64,000 bases of DNA, from contig OY969903.1 in the NCBI GenBank assembly GCA_963704405.1, positions 3,844,001 to 3,908,000 of the forward strand, given 5' to 3'. The position numbers and the translations under genes are program-made. How positions within the stretch are numbered: position 1 is the stretch's first letter; every line of letters begins with the position of its first letter. The notes under the pieces are model-generated. The model worked only from the letters and a program-made list of their open reading frames with translations. It had not been told where the DNA came from and did no database searches. This document shows, piece by piece, positions 48,030 through 57,767 of this stretch. The DNA is from MFD01213-c1 sp963704405 (GTDB lineage Bacteria; Planctomycetota; Phycisphaerae; Tepidisphaerales; Tepidisphaeraceae).

Positions 48030-48745
48030 ATGTGGGAGTCGGATTCTTCAAAGCCGGGGTGTTCATCGGAACAGCGCTTACATGGCGCATCAGAAGTTCG
48101 AGAGGTGTTCGAGAACACGATTGTGCCCATCCCAAAGCGCTGGCGCCGATCGGAGAAATCATCCATAGAGCGGATACGCCGGCAGAAAAGATTTTCTTCA
48201 TTCATCGCGGGGAAGTGCGCCTCTATCAGGCAGGGCCTGATGGATTATCGCGGCTGGTAGATATTCTGGGGCCGGGGGATTGGTTTGGAATCGCGGCGCT
48301 GGCGGGGTCGCCGACGTGTGAGAAATCAGCCGTGGCGGTGTCGACGGCGGCGATTTCGGAGATGCCGGTGGAGCAATTCCTGGGGGCGCTGGAAGAGAAC
48401 CCCCCCGCCGCAACGGCATTTATGAGGCAGTTAGCGCAGCGGCTGCATACGGCGCGGACGACGGCGGCGCGGTTTGTGTTTGATGATTGTGAACGCCGCA
48501 TTTTGAAGACGCTGATTGATTTCAGCCAGACGGCAGCGGCTTCGCGGCTGGAGGGGGATGAGATTCTTCTTCGGATTACCCACAATCAACTAGCGCAGGC
48601 GATTGGAGTGGCGCGGGAGACGGTCAGCCTGGCGCTGACAAAGTTGCGCAGGCAGAATCTTCTGCAGACGGGACGGAATAAGCTGGTGTTTAATCCGATC
48701 GCGCTCAGGGAGTTTGAGGCGAGGGGGGTGGAGGTTAAGAGTTAG
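48030..48745 (+). CDS. Crp/Fnr-family transcriptional regulator (frameshifted in this sequence)
   Basis: The core frame carries the cNMP-binding domain (AEKIFFIHRGEVRLY, ILGPGDWFGIAALAG) and a C-terminal winged HTH (RITHNQLAQAIGVARETVSLA). Upstream, the family-like N-terminus (MWESDSSKPGCSSEQRL with Cys residues, then FENTIVPIPKRW) is in another frame. Adding one G at the GG of 48152-48153 (RRSGEIIHRAD) joins them into 238 residues. The binding pocket lacks the obvious cAMP-binding Arg-Ser pair, and the N-terminal Cys residues could point to an Fnr-like redox sensor, but this is tentative. Target genes are unknown. Confidence 0.8.
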
Positions 48746-49187
48746 TGAGGGGGAGTTGGGTTTGGAGTTTAGGGATAATGCTTTTGGGGACTTTGCAGGG
48801 TGAGGGGATTGGGATTTATTTTTTCTTGTTTTTAGTCGAGGTCGATGGGGAATTTGGGGACGTTGAATATGGCGGAGGAGTAAGAGAAAGACGAAGACGT
48901 AAACAAATCACAGCCGCAGGGGCTGCTGCCACCACCGGGGGAGCGGTCGTTTGAATCGCATCATTGTTGCTGAAGCAGCGATAGTGTCGCGAGCAGGCGC
49001 AGGGATATCGTGTGATCTGGGCTTTTACGAGTATTCGCCGGGCATGATTGCGGTGGCGGCGACGGCTTAGGAAATGAAGCGGGATGGCATCCACTGAGCG
49101 CACCGGCGCACTGGCAGACATTTACGGGCCGCCTATACTATCCCATCGGATTGAGACGAGAATAAGCCACCCGAAGGGAGTACTGCG
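48746..49187. other. Intergenic region with a possible short ORF
   Basis: No gene I can name. On the plus strand, 48955-49069 reads RIIVAEAAIVSRAGAGISCD followed by LGFYEYSPGMIAVAATA and a stop. It looks protein-like and might join an upstream frame (to 48954) by a one-base change, but there is no clear start or family. Confidence 0.3.
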
Positions 49188-50419
49188 TTGGCGGAACGTT
49201 ACTTTCAGCATACATATCCAAACGGGCTCACGCTGCTGGCCGAGAAAATGCCGGGCATGCAGTCGGCAGCGATGACGCTGCTGGTGCCGGCGGGCTCGGC
49301 GACGGACCCTGTCGGCCAAACGGGCTCTGCCAGCGTGTTGTCGGATCTGATTCTTCGCGGGGCGGGAACGCGCGACAATAAAGAGCTGACCGACTTCCTT
49401 GATGGGCTGGGATTGCAGCGATCATCGAGCGTGGGCGTTCATCACACGCGGCTGGGCGCGGCGGCACTGGCGCCAAAAGTGATGGAGAGCCTGGCAACTT
49501 ATGCGGATATTGTGCGCCGGCCGCAATTGCCGGAAGCGGGATTTGAACCGGCTCGCGACCTGGCGGTGCAGGCGCTGGCGGGTATTGATGATGAACCGCG
49601 GCAGTTGTTGTTCATAAAGCTGCGGGAACGGCATTTTCCGTCGCCTTATGGCCGCAACTCAATGGGGGAGAAAGAGCACCTGGAGAAGCTGACGCTGGAG
49701 TTGTCGAGGGCGGATTTTAAGCTTCGGTATCATGCGAAGACCGCGATCCTGGCGGTTGCGGGCAATGTGGATTTTGCCGAACTGAAAAGCGAAGTGGAAC
49801 AATATTTTGGGGATTGGAACGGCAAGTCGCCGGAGCCGATTCATGAGATACCACCGCCGGGCAAATATCATCATGTTGAGCAGAAGAGCGAGCAGACACA
49901 TATTGGGATTGCATATCCTTCCATCCCGGAGACGGACAAGGATTACTACATTGTCCGCATGGCGATGGAGTGTCTGAGCGGCGGAATGAGCGGGCGGTTG
50001 TTTACCGAGATTCGCGAGAAACGGGCACTGGTTTACAACGTGTCGGCTGGCTATTCCAGCTTGAAGGACCGCGGCTCAATCATGGGTTATGCGGGGACGA
50101 GCAATGATCGGCGCAGGCCACGCTGGATTGTTTCATCGCCGAGCTTCATCGACTGACGCTGGGGGTTACGCAGGCGGAACTGAGCCGCGCCAAGACGGGG
50201 CTTAAGGCAAGCACGATCATGCAGGGTGAGAGCACGAGCGCGCGCTCCGGCGCGATCGCGCATGACTTTTTCATGCGGGGGCGAATTCGCACGCTTGATG
50301 AGATTAAGAATGCGATCGACTCGGTCACGCTGGAACAGGTGAATGCATACCTGAAGGCCAATGAGCCGGGGCCATTTACGATTGTGACTGTTGGGCCTAA
50401 CGAATTGAAATTACCTTAA
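49188..50419 (+). CDS. M16-family peptidase-like protein lacking the zinc motif (frameshifted in this sequence)
   Basis: Starts at TTG 49188 (MAERYFQHTYPNGLTLLAE). The fold signature VPAGSATDPVGQTGSASVLS shows where an active M16 peptidase would have HxxEH; here those residues are absent, as in non-catalytic partner subunits. A second frame from about 50112 supplies the C-terminal domain (LDCFIAELHRLTLGV, ELSRAKTGLKAS). Adding one G to the GG at 50111-50112 gives a 410-residue protein. The downstream gene is an M16 member with an intact zinc site, so the two likely form an alpha/beta-type heterodimer like mitochondrial processing peptidase. Confidence 0.85.
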
Positions 50420-50440
50420 GGCTGATGCCCGTCGCCGGTG

Positions 50441-50514
50441 GCCTGTTGTCTGTTGCTTTTAGGCAGCGACGTGCGGCAGCCAACTGCAACGGACAACAGA
50501 CCACTGACAACGGA
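50441..50514. repeat. Heptamer inverted repeat between the two M16 genes
   Basis: The units CAACGGA, CAACAGA, CCACTGA and CAACGGA run without gap from 50487 to 50514, preceded by CCAACTG. The opposite-sense units CCTGTTG and TCTGTTG lie at 50442-50455. Positions 50444-50456 and 50486-50498 are inverted copies at 12 of 13 bases. The element ends 7 bp before the second M16 ATG. Confidence 0.75.
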
Positions 50515-50521
50515 CCTTTTC

Positions 50522-51745
50522 ATGCTGACGTTTAAGCACCATCAACTTGCGAACGGCCTCGACATCATTGCCGAGGAAAACCCCGATTCGCACTCGTTCG
50601 CCGCGGGTATTTTTGTGAAGACGGGTTCTCGCGATGAGACGATGAATATCAACGGCGTATCGCATTTTCTCGAGCACATGATGTTCAAGGGCTCGACGAA
50701 ATACACCTGGGAAGATGTGAACCGGATCTTCGATGAAATCGGCGCGCGGTATAACGCGTTCACCAGCCAGGAAATGACGGCGTATTATGCGAATGTGCTG
50801 CCGGAATTCACTGAGCAGGCGATCGAGCATCTTTCGCACCTGCTTCGGCCGGCGATTCGCGATGAGGATTTCACGACCGAGAAGAAAGTGATTCTCGAAG
50901 AGATCGCGATGTATCTGGATGATCCGGGGCATCGGCTCTATGAGAAGCTGATGGAGGCGCACTTTGCGAATCATCCGCTGGCGATGAGCGTGCTGGGGTC
51001 GGCGGAGTCCATTCAGAAGCTGCAGCGCGATGAGATGGCTGAGTATTTTGCCCGACGATATGGGCCGGGGAATATGGTGCTGGCGGTGACGGGGAAGATG
51101 GATTTTGATGAGATTGTTCGGCTTGCGGAGCAATATTGCGGGAGCTGGCCGCACGTGGATGCGCCGCGGAATCAGCCACCCCCGCTTTATAAACCGCAGC
51201 GGCTGGATATGGCCGACGCCAAGCTTAATCGGCAATACCTGATGGGCATGACGCCGGGGCCCAGCGCGCAGGATGATCGGCGGTTTGCCGCCCGGGTGCT
51301 GGCGGACGTGATCGGGGACAGCGACGGTTCGCGTTTCTATTGGGCGCTGGTTGACAACGCGATCGCGGAGGATGCTGACTTCGGCTTCTACCCCCACGAT
51401 GTTAGCGGCAGCTTCTATATCGCGTTGACCACCGAACCGGACCGGTCAGACAAAGCGCTGGACATCGCATTGAAGGAACTGGAGAAGGTGAAGAAAGACC
51501 TGAGCCGCGATGAAGTGCAGCGGGCGAAGAACAAAATCGCCAGCGGCCTGGTGCTTTCGGGCGAAGTGCCGTTGGGACGGATGCGCAGCATTGGCGGACA
51601 GTGGATCTACAACAAGGAATACCGCTCGCTGGAACAGGACATGGCTACGCTGATGGCGGTGACGCCGGAATCGATGAAGCAATTGATGCGGGATTTTCCG
51701 TTTGATCCGATGACGATTGTGAGCCTGGGGCCGGGGGAAAAGTAA
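50522..51745 (+). CDS. M16-family zinc metallopeptidase (active subunit)
   Basis: 407 residues from ATG 50522. The inverted zinc motif HFLEH (His48, Glu51, His52) and the third ligand Glu127/128 in VILEEIAMY fit HxxEH-x(75)-E of the pitrilysin/processing-peptidase family. The C-terminal half has the R-Y motif region (GEVPLGRMRSIGGQW). No signal peptide is visible, so it is probably cytoplasmic or exported by unknown means. It acts on peptides. Together with the inactive homologue just upstream it forms a two-gene M16 operon. Confidence 0.93.
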   Translation: MLTFKHHQLANGLDIIAEENPDSHSFAAGIFVKTGSRDETMNINGVSHFLEHMMFKGSTKYTWEDVNRIFDEIGARYNAFTSQEMTAYYANVLPEFTEQAIEHLSHLLRPAIRDEDFTTEKKVILEEIAMYLDDPGHRLYEKLMEAHFANHPLAMSVLGSAESIQKLQRDEMAEYFARRYGPGNMVLAVTGKMDFDEIVRLAEQYCGSWPHVDAPRNQPPPLYKPQRLDMADAKLNRQYLMGMTPGPSAQDDRRFAARVLADVIGDSDGSRFYWALVDNAIAEDADFGFYPHDVSGSFYIALTTEPDRSDKALDIALKELEKVKKDLSRDEVQRAKNKIASGLVLSGEVPLGRMRSIGGQWIYNKEYRSLEQDMATLMAVTPESMKQLMRDFPFDPMTIVSLGPGEK

Positions 51746-51855
51746 TCGCGGAGCCTGCCGCCTGCCATGCATGATGAACATCGAACAGGGACGCTTTTTT
51801 TCGTATGGTTCCCACCTATCGGCAGCACTTCAATTGGCGGCTACAATAGGGGACT

Positions 51856-52707
51856 ATGCCCGCTTCTGAATCCCGCCGGTTTACGGTGAACGATTTCCGC
51901 GCCGCCCGAGTCAGCGGCAGGAAAATCGCCATGCTGACTTGTTATGACTTCACAACCGCGCGGCTCATGCAAGAGGCCGGTGTGCCGGCGCTTCTGGTGG
52001 GGGATTCAGCGGGGAATGTGATTCTGGGCCATTCTTCGACGGTTCCGGTTTCGCTGCCGTTCATGATTGAATTGACGGCGGCGGTCCGCCGGGGGGCGCC
52101 ACTAGCGTTTGTGGTGGGGGATATGCCGTTTGGGTCGTATCACGCTTCGGTGGCAGAGGGCGTGAGAAATGTGATACGGATGGTGAAACTTAGTGGATGC
52201 GACTGCATTAAACTTGAAGTGGCACCAAGCCACACGAAGTTGATCCGCCGGCTGGCGGACGCGGGCGTGGCCGTGATGGCGCACCTTGGTTTGAAGCCGC
52301 AGACGGTTGGTTTGCTCGGCGGATACCGCTGCCAGGGGCGGACGGCGGAGCAGGCAAAAGTAATTGTATCTTCTGCGGTTCAAATGCAGGAAGCCGGGGC
52401 GGCAGCGCTGCTGATCGAAGCAGTCCCGCCTGAAGTCGGTGAAGCTGTAGTGAAGGCGACGAATATCCCAGTGATCGGCTGCGGCGCGGGGCCGGCTTGC
52501 CATGGAAGCGTTATCGTCGCGCATGACGGACTGGGCCTTACACCCGCTCGCCCGCGATTTGCACCGCTTTTGCAGGATGTGAGTGGCACGCTGCGCGGCG
52601 CATTTGCAGATTATGTCCAGCGCGTCGCCGGCGGACAGTATCCGGCGGCGGAGAATCAGTATGAAATGTCTCCTGAGGAGAAAGCGGAGTTTTTAAAAAG
52701 TATTTAG
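51856..52707 (+). CDS. panB: 3-methyl-2-oxobutanoate hydroxymethyltransferase
   Basis: 283 residues. First committed step of pantothenate (and coenzyme A) synthesis, adding a hydroxymethyl group from methylene-tetrahydrofolate to ketoisovalerate. Family blocks are clear: IAMLTCYDFTTARLMQEAGV, LLVGDSAGNVILGHSSTVPV, FVVGDMPFGSY, CIKLEV, AHLGLKPQTVG and the catalytic-base region LLIEAVPPEV. NIPVIGCGAGPACHGSVIV is also as expected. The start fits the family with a short 10-residue leader. panC is not adjacent. Confidence 0.96.
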   Translation: MPASESRRFTVNDFRAARVSGRKIAMLTCYDFTTARLMQEAGVPALLVGDSAGNVILGHSSTVPVSLPFMIELTAAVRRGAPLAFVVGDMPFGSYHASVAEGVRNVIRMVKLSGCDCIKLEVAPSHTKLIRRLADAGVAVMAHLGLKPQTVGLLGGYRCQGRTAEQAKVIVSSAVQMQEAGAAALLIEAVPPEVGEAVVKATNIPVIGCGAGPACHGSVIVAHDGLGLTPARPRFAPLLQDVSGTLRGAFADYVQRVAGGQYPAAENQYEMSPEEKAEFLKSI

Positions 52708-52770
52708 CTTGGTGGATTCACATCGTCACAAAACTGAAGCACGCTTATTATTGTCATTGAGGAGAAACTC

Positions 52771-54369
52771 ATGAAGAAATGGAAGAAGACGTTAGCTGTG
52801 TTAGCACTGGCCGGTGCATCAGTCGCCGGCTGGGAAGGGGCGACGGCGCTGGTGGAGAATGTTCAATTCGCCCGCGCTGAGCAGAAGGTGGAATCAAGCC
52901 GAGAGCAATTGCAGAATGTGGAGGATCTTTCGACGGTCTTCCGCAATGTTGGTAAGGTGATTGAGCCTTCAGTTGTGCAGATTGAAGTGCACAAGACAAT
53001 CAAGGGGGCTCGCAGGCGGTTTGCACCGGATGATGATTTTCTTCGCCGGTTCTTCCGCGACCATGGCGGCGATCAGCAGAGCCCAGCGCAGCCGAACGAT
53101 CCCGGCGATAACGGCAACTCACCCGACAACGGCAACAACGCTCCCGATGACGGCAGCGGCGGTGACGACCTTCAGGAAGTTGGCACCGGCAGCGGCGTAG
53201 TGATCGAAGTCAACGGCTCCGACGCCTACATCGTCACCAACAACCACGTCGCCGGAGGCGCAACGGAAATGACCGTTACACTGGCCGACGGACGGACCAT
53301 AAAGAACGGCAAGACACTTGGCGCTGATCCGAAAAGCGATCTGGCGGTCGTGAAAATTTCGGCGGATCACCTCATGCCCGCGCACTGGGGCGACAGCGAC
53401 CAGCTCGATCGCGGCGACTGGGTGCTCGCGTTTGGCAGCCCGTTTGGTTATGTCGGTTCCATGACGCATGGGATCGTCAGCGCGCTGAACCGCACCAACG
53501 TCGGCATCCTTGGCAGCCAGGGTTATGAAAATTTCATCCAGGTTGATGCACCGATCAATCCCGGAAACAGCGGCGGCCCGCTGGTAAACATCCATGGGGA
53601 CATCGTCGGCATCAACACCGCAATCGCCAGCCGAAGCGGCGGATTCCAGGGGATTGGCTTTGCCATTCCTTCGAATCAGGCCAAGACGATCTACACGATG
53701 CTTAAGGAAAAAGGAAAGGTCACCCGCGGATGGCTGGGTGTTGAGATTGTTGACGTTCAGCGCGTGCCGAATATGGCGAAGGCGCAGGGATATGACAAAG
53801 ACACCGGCGTGTTTGTGAAGAGCGTTCTGCAAGGCACTCCTTCCAGCGGGAAGCTGGAGCCGGGCGATATTATTACCCGCATCGACGACAAGGCAGTGGA
53901 AAGCGTTCAACAGCTCCGCAACCACGTGGCGACGATTGCGCCCGGCACGGACGCGAAGCTGCAGGTCTTGCGAAAAGGAAAACCGGAAGACGTAACGATC
54001 AGGATTGGTGAACAGCCTGAGGACATGCTGGCCGCCGCCGGTGGTGGAAATTCACCCAAGGCCGCGAATGCGGATTCGAGCGAAGCGCTTGGCATGCGGC
54101 TGACAGACGTAACTAACGACGCGGCCCAGAAGTTTGGCCTTGGCGATGTGAAGGAAGGAGCACTTGTGACGGCGGTTGATCCGCGATCACTGGCGGCTCG
54201 CGGTGGCCTTCAGCCGGGTGATGTGATTACACGGGTAGGCGGGCAAACGGTGACGAACGCCGCCGAGGCAAGCGACGCCCTGTCGAAGCAGGATGTCGGC
54301 AAGGGAATCAGCTTGTATATCACCAATAAGCAGGGTTCGAGCATCGTCTTCCTCCAGAATGAGAAGTGA
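52771..54369 (+). CDS. HtrA/DegP-type serine protease with two PDZ domains
   Basis: 532 residues, GAGGAG ribosome site. The N-terminal segment (7-25) is hydrophobic and acts as signal or anchor. The protease domain has His159 (TNNHVAGG), Asp190 (KSDLAVVK) and Ser267 (NPGNSGGP), with an Asp/Asn/Gly-rich insert at about 97-132 before it. PDZ1 spans about 310-400 (VFVKSVLQGTPSSGKLEPGD) and PDZ2 430-525 (LVTAVDPRSLAARGGLQPGD). It would degrade or refold damaged envelope proteins. A strong terminator follows. No two-component system is adjacent. Confidence 0.95.
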   Translation: MKKWKKTLAVLALAGASVAGWEGATALVENVQFARAEQKVESSREQLQNVEDLSTVFRNVGKVIEPSVVQIEVHKTIKGARRRFAPDDDFLRRFFRDHGGDQQSPAQPNDPGDNGNSPDNGNNAPDDGSGGDDLQEVGTGSGVVIEVNGSDAYIVTNNHVAGGATEMTVTLADGRTIKNGKTLGADPKSDLAVVKISADHLMPAHWGDSDQLDRGDWVLAFGSPFGYVGSMTHGIVSALNRTNVGILGSQGYENFIQVDAPINPGNSGGPLVNIHGDIVGINTAIASRSGGFQGIGFAIPSNQAKTIYTMLKEKGKVTRGWLGVEIVDVQRVPNMAKAQGYDKDTGVFVKSVLQGTPSSGKLEPGDIITRIDDKAVESVQQLRNHVATIAPGTDAKLQVLRKGKPEDVTIRIGEQPEDMLAAAGGGNSPKAANADSSEALGMRLTDVTNDAAQKFGLGDVKEGALVTAVDPRSLAARGGLQPGDVITRVGGQTVTNAAEASDALSKQDVGKGISLYITNKQGSSIVFLQNEK

Positions 54370-54399
54370 TCTGGCGAGGACAGATCGGTGAAATGAAGG

Positions 54400-54434
54400 C
54401 CCCGCGAAGTCTCTTAAGACTTCGCGGGGTTTTT
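54400..54434 (+). terminator. Intrinsic terminator of the HtrA gene
   Basis: A 13-bp stem (CCCCGCGAAGTCT at 54400-54412 with its complement at 54417-54429), a 4-base loop and TTTTTA. It lies 31 bp past the stop codon. Confidence 0.9.
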
Positions 54435-54787
54435 ATTTTGGCGGGAAAGAGATAAAGGGTCGCTTCTGCTCTGTCCGGACCCTTCGGATGACATAAGCTA
54501 GATGGCGATGTTATGGGTTATCCCTTTCAGCAACATTTCTTTTTCTCGACGCTGGGCGATTTTGGCACGCAGGGCTGAACTATCTTAACCCTCGCCCGAA
54601 AATAGCACAAAAACCAGCCGCTTTCCGTTCATGGCGATCGGGGGGACCGCTGCGCATCATCATGGATAACGTCGGCAATGGTATCAGGGGGGAACTTTTC
54701 AAAACCCGGGGGATGCCGCCGCCGCGCAAAACAATACGCACAGTGCATTGGCCGCAATTGTTGAAGCGGGCAAATAAGGACAACCGA
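54435..54787. other. Intergenic region with no supported gene
   Basis: About 350 bp between the HtrA terminator and the 3' end of an exported protein gene. I see no gene, RNA or repeat worth marking. Confidence 0.4.
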
Positions 54788-55442
54788 TTACTGTCCCATC
54801 ACCTTCACGGCCATGTTGGTCAGATCTTTATATGCTTCCGCGAACGCGTCCGCATTCACCTGGTCCATCGCGCCTGGGCCGACCTGCTCGATCAGCGCAA
54901 TTCGGCTCATCACCAGCGACAGATCGTCAGGAGCGGGATGATCTGGATCAGCAAAACCATCTTCATTGAGGTCTTCAATCAAGTCTTTTCGTTCGTTGGG
55001 AGGTGTCGCCGGATCGTTGATTGCATCGACCCAAACGGCTTCAGCCACAGGATCAACTCCCACGTCAGCCAGTGCCACCCGGGCGGCTGGGTTTTCAAGT
55101 TTTGAGAGGTCTTTACTATTACCCTGATTGGCCGCCGGCACTTGAACGGCTGGCGTCTGAACAACAGCCGCCGCTGGCGATTCCGGCGTCCATGTTACCC
55201 CAGCAGGCACATGAAGTGCCGGCTTGGGTGCCCCATTTGGGAATGACTTCACAACAGGCGATTGGGCAAACGGCTGCGAACCCAATGGCGGCGTAACAGC
55301 AACCGTGCGCCGTCAAAATCGGCTCATTGCTCGACGATGCCGATGGCGCAGTATGCGCAGAATTCCTATTATGAAGAATCACACCAACGGCAACCGTCGA
55401 ACCAAAAATAATCGCCAACGCGATGCCTGCGCGTTCCTTCAT
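54788..55442 (-). CDS. Exported protein with one EF-hand-like calcium loop (frameshifted in this sequence)
   Basis: From ATG 55442 (GGGAGC upstream) the first frame gives an N-terminal membrane or signal segment (IALAIIFGSTVAVGVILH) and reads to EPILTAH. The second frame continues VAVTPPLGSQPFAQSPVV, a Pro/Ala-rich middle, and a helical C-terminus to 54788. The span is 655 bases, one over 218 codons; removing one G near 55303 joins the frames. DLNEDGFADPDH in the C-terminal part matches the DxNxDGxxDxxD calcium loop of an EF-hand, followed by a helix (DLSLVMSRIALIEQ). Function unknown. A PepSY-like protein gene is upstream. Confidence 0.62.
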
Positions 55443-55567
55443 AATGGGCTCCCGTTTTAGCGTAAGGTTAAGTGTAACAAACGCAAAATGACGGGGGAAT
55501 GACAAACCCTGATCTGCTCTGTTTATGCCACGGCATGGAGCCGTTCAACGGGATAGATAATAAACAA

Positions 55568-55594
55568 AGCCGCGCCCTTAAAAGTGTCGCGGCT
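55568..55594 (-). terminator. Hairpin terminator of the PepSY-like gene
   Basis: A 7-bp stem (AGCCGCG at 55568-55574 with CGCGGCT at 55588-55594) is followed on the minus strand by TTTGTTTATTA. It lies 42 bp past the stop of the gene ending at 55637. Confidence 0.6.
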
Positions 55595-55636
55595 CTGTTG
55601 TTAGAGGCTCTTGGGCTTAGGGGCCCAACTCCATCA

Positions 55637-56176
55637 TCAGTCCTTTTTTTCCGGCTTCGCATCCGTCGCAGCCTTGGGTTCTTCTTTGGCTGGTGGTGTC
55701 GTATCAATGTGATCGGCGAGAAGTTTCCCATCAGCCGTAATGTCCAGGACATGCCTGATGTCGCCGACCTTCATGTCCACGGAATAAAACTGTGTCTTTT
55801 CCGGCGTAGTTGCCATCGCCGCTTCGCTCACGGCGCCATCGGCATGGACCTTTTTGATGGTGTCTGTAACCGGCGCGGGAAGTTTATCGACCTCAGCGTC
55901 GACCTCAGTCTGGATCAGCTTGCCACTCTCATCCACAATGGCGGCATGATCCACTTCTTCCTTCCAACCCGCTTCATACTGCACCTTGCCATCGAGAATT
56001 TCCTTGCCAAATTCATCTAACTTCTTGTCCCCGATCGCCTTTTTAATTGTTTCCTGCACAGCCGCCGGAGCCTTGGCCAGATCGTCGGCAGCATCCGATG
56101 CAGCCATTGCAGCCGATCCACAAGCAAGCATTGCATTCAGAGCAATCAAACGCAGAGCAATACGAGAGCACTTCAT
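55637..56176 (-). CDS. Exported PepSY-like (BLIP-like) domain protein
   Basis: 179 residues with a signal peptide (1-25, ending AAMA). Two similar units follow, each starting with a helix of the type P-A-x-V-x-x-T-I-K-K (APAAVQETIKKAIGD near 36 and LPAPVTDTIKKVHAD near 99), followed by strands such as YEAGWKEEVD, YSVDMKV and VLDITADGKLL. This is the PepSY-like repeat that secreted proteins use for inhibition or binding. The C-terminal tail is Lys/Ala/Glu/Asp-rich. Its target is unknown. It appears to be a single-gene unit with a 3' hairpin. Confidence 0.72.
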   Translation of the reverse strand: MKCSRIALRLIALNAMLACGSAAMAASDAADDLAKAPAAVQETIKKAIGDKKLDEFGKEILDGKVQYEAGWKEEVDHAAIVDESGKLIQTEVDAEVDKLPAPVTDTIKKVHADGAVSEAAMATTPEKTQFYSVDMKVGDIRHVLDITADGKLLADHIDTTPPAKEEPKAATDAKPEKKD

Positions 56177-56447
56177 GGTTGATCCTTTTCTAACCGCTTA
56201 ACCTTCTCACCATGAGAATGAGTTTTGACGGTTCGTCTGCGATCATACGGAGTGAAGATGATGGGAACGTGAGAGGCCAAGTGGCGAAAAACGGACAAAG
56301 GTGAAAGCGTATAGCCTTTACCCCTCTAGCAGCCCCGGCACGAAAATAACACACCCCAACCACATTATGATTATGATCGCCGCATCGTGGAAGGCGCGCA
56401 GCGCTCAATTCCCCCATGAACAGGGCAATCGCAACAGGGAGCCGCCG

Positions 56448-57635
56448 ATGACCGTGAATGATCCGCAGCCAGACGCCGACGGCTCAAATCGGCCAAATAT
56501 CATTGCCATTCGGGCGGCGATCATCGTGTTGCTGATGATAAGCGTCGGCGCCATGATCTATTTCATTCGCGGAACTTTTTTCGCGCCATCGCAAACCGCA
56601 GGAGCGGGAACCGGAACATCTGGCGCTTCGCCAACCACCAGCGCATCCACAGAAGCAGCTTCTCCAACAGAGGCGCAATCCGCGGCTCCAATCCCCACGC
56701 CGCCGCCAATCGTCCGCAAAGCCCCAACCACCATGAGCGCCGTCATGGATGCGATCCTCAAACAACTGAACAGCGACGACGCCGCCACTCATCAAGCCGG
56801 CCTCGATGCGTTGGATGATCTGGTCAACGCCCCTTTCGGTGGCACTGAAATGCGGGAGGTCGGCCCCTCCATCTCTCAATGGTCCGAGCGCCTCCTGGCC
56901 ACGAAACTTTATCCCTCCATCGAAACCCTCGGTTTCAAGATCATGGTTTCACGCGGCGGAATCCCCGTGGAATTTGAAATCGCCGCACGCATGCGCGTGA
57001 AAGCATTCATCGGACAGAGAGATTTTGACGGCGCATTACCCGAAGCAAAAGTTTATTACGATTCCTCCGCACTGGCCGATACACCGCTGGCCGCTAATCT
57101 CGTGGCACAGCTCATCGCTAAAGTTCAGGGAGTGGATGCGGGAAGGCGATTCCTGAAGGAACAAGCCGCGGCAAATGCTGCCGGACCGACATCCCAACCA
57201 TCTGACCTCCTGAAAGCAATTACGGTCGACAGCGGCAAATGCGATTTTGCAATCCAATATCTTCAGGAGCTGGCCACCGCTCGCGGAATCTCGCATGGAA
57301 GCCTGATCAGCCAAGGCAATTATTATCTGGCTGAAAACCAACCCGATGAAGCCCGCGCCTGCTTCGAAGAGGCCTGCAGGCTCGCCCAGTCGAATCCGAG
57401 CAAAGTGCGGGTGGCGATCGAAGGCATCGCACGATCGATGCGGGCGCAAGATGGAAATCCTGCACACGCCGTCGCCTTCATCCAGGCGCTTCGCCGCAAT
57501 CCGTCGGAAGTAGACTCTGCCTTGATCGACGACACTTCAAATTCACCGCGCGAAGGCGACCTGCGAATCGCCGCGGCCGCAGTGAAACTTCCCGATATGC
57601 GCAAGCTCGATTCAGTTCCAACAACGCTGCCCTGA
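56448..57635 (+). CDS. Membrane-anchored helical-repeat protein of unknown function
   Basis: 395 residues from ATG 56448 with AGGGAG upstream. After a 20-residue polar start comes one membrane helix (IIAIRAAIIVLLMISVGAMI), then a Thr/Ser/Ala/Pro-rich linker (residues 50-90) and a helical domain. Several stretches (QRDFDGALPEAKVYYDSSAL, QPDEARACFEEACRLAQSN, ...) look like TPR-type helix pairs. The helical domain probably faces outward. No catalytic motif or named family. Confidence 0.65.
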   Translation: MTVNDPQPDADGSNRPNIIAIRAAIIVLLMISVGAMIYFIRGTFFAPSQTAGAGTGTSGASPTTSASTEAASPTEAQSAAPIPTPPPIVRKAPTTMSAVMDAILKQLNSDDAATHQAGLDALDDLVNAPFGGTEMREVGPSISQWSERLLATKLYPSIETLGFKIMVSRGGIPVEFEIAARMRVKAFIGQRDFDGALPEAKVYYDSSALADTPLAANLVAQLIAKVQGVDAGRRFLKEQAAANAAGPTSQPSDLLKAITVDSGKCDFAIQYLQELATARGISHGSLISQGNYYLAENQPDEARACFEEACRLAQSNPSKVRVAIEGIARSMRAQDGNPAHAVAFIQALRRNPSEVDSALIDDTSNSPREGDLRIAAAAVKLPDMRKLDSVPTTLP

Positions 57636-57767
57636 TTGTGGCAAACGCCTGATGCGAAGAATGGTTTAGGAATACCCGTCTCACCGGAAAGAAACGCCAG
57701 CCACCCCGGCAGCCCGCGGCAAAATTCGCGGGCGCCGGACTTTTGCCACAGGCTCTTGCCTCAGGCT

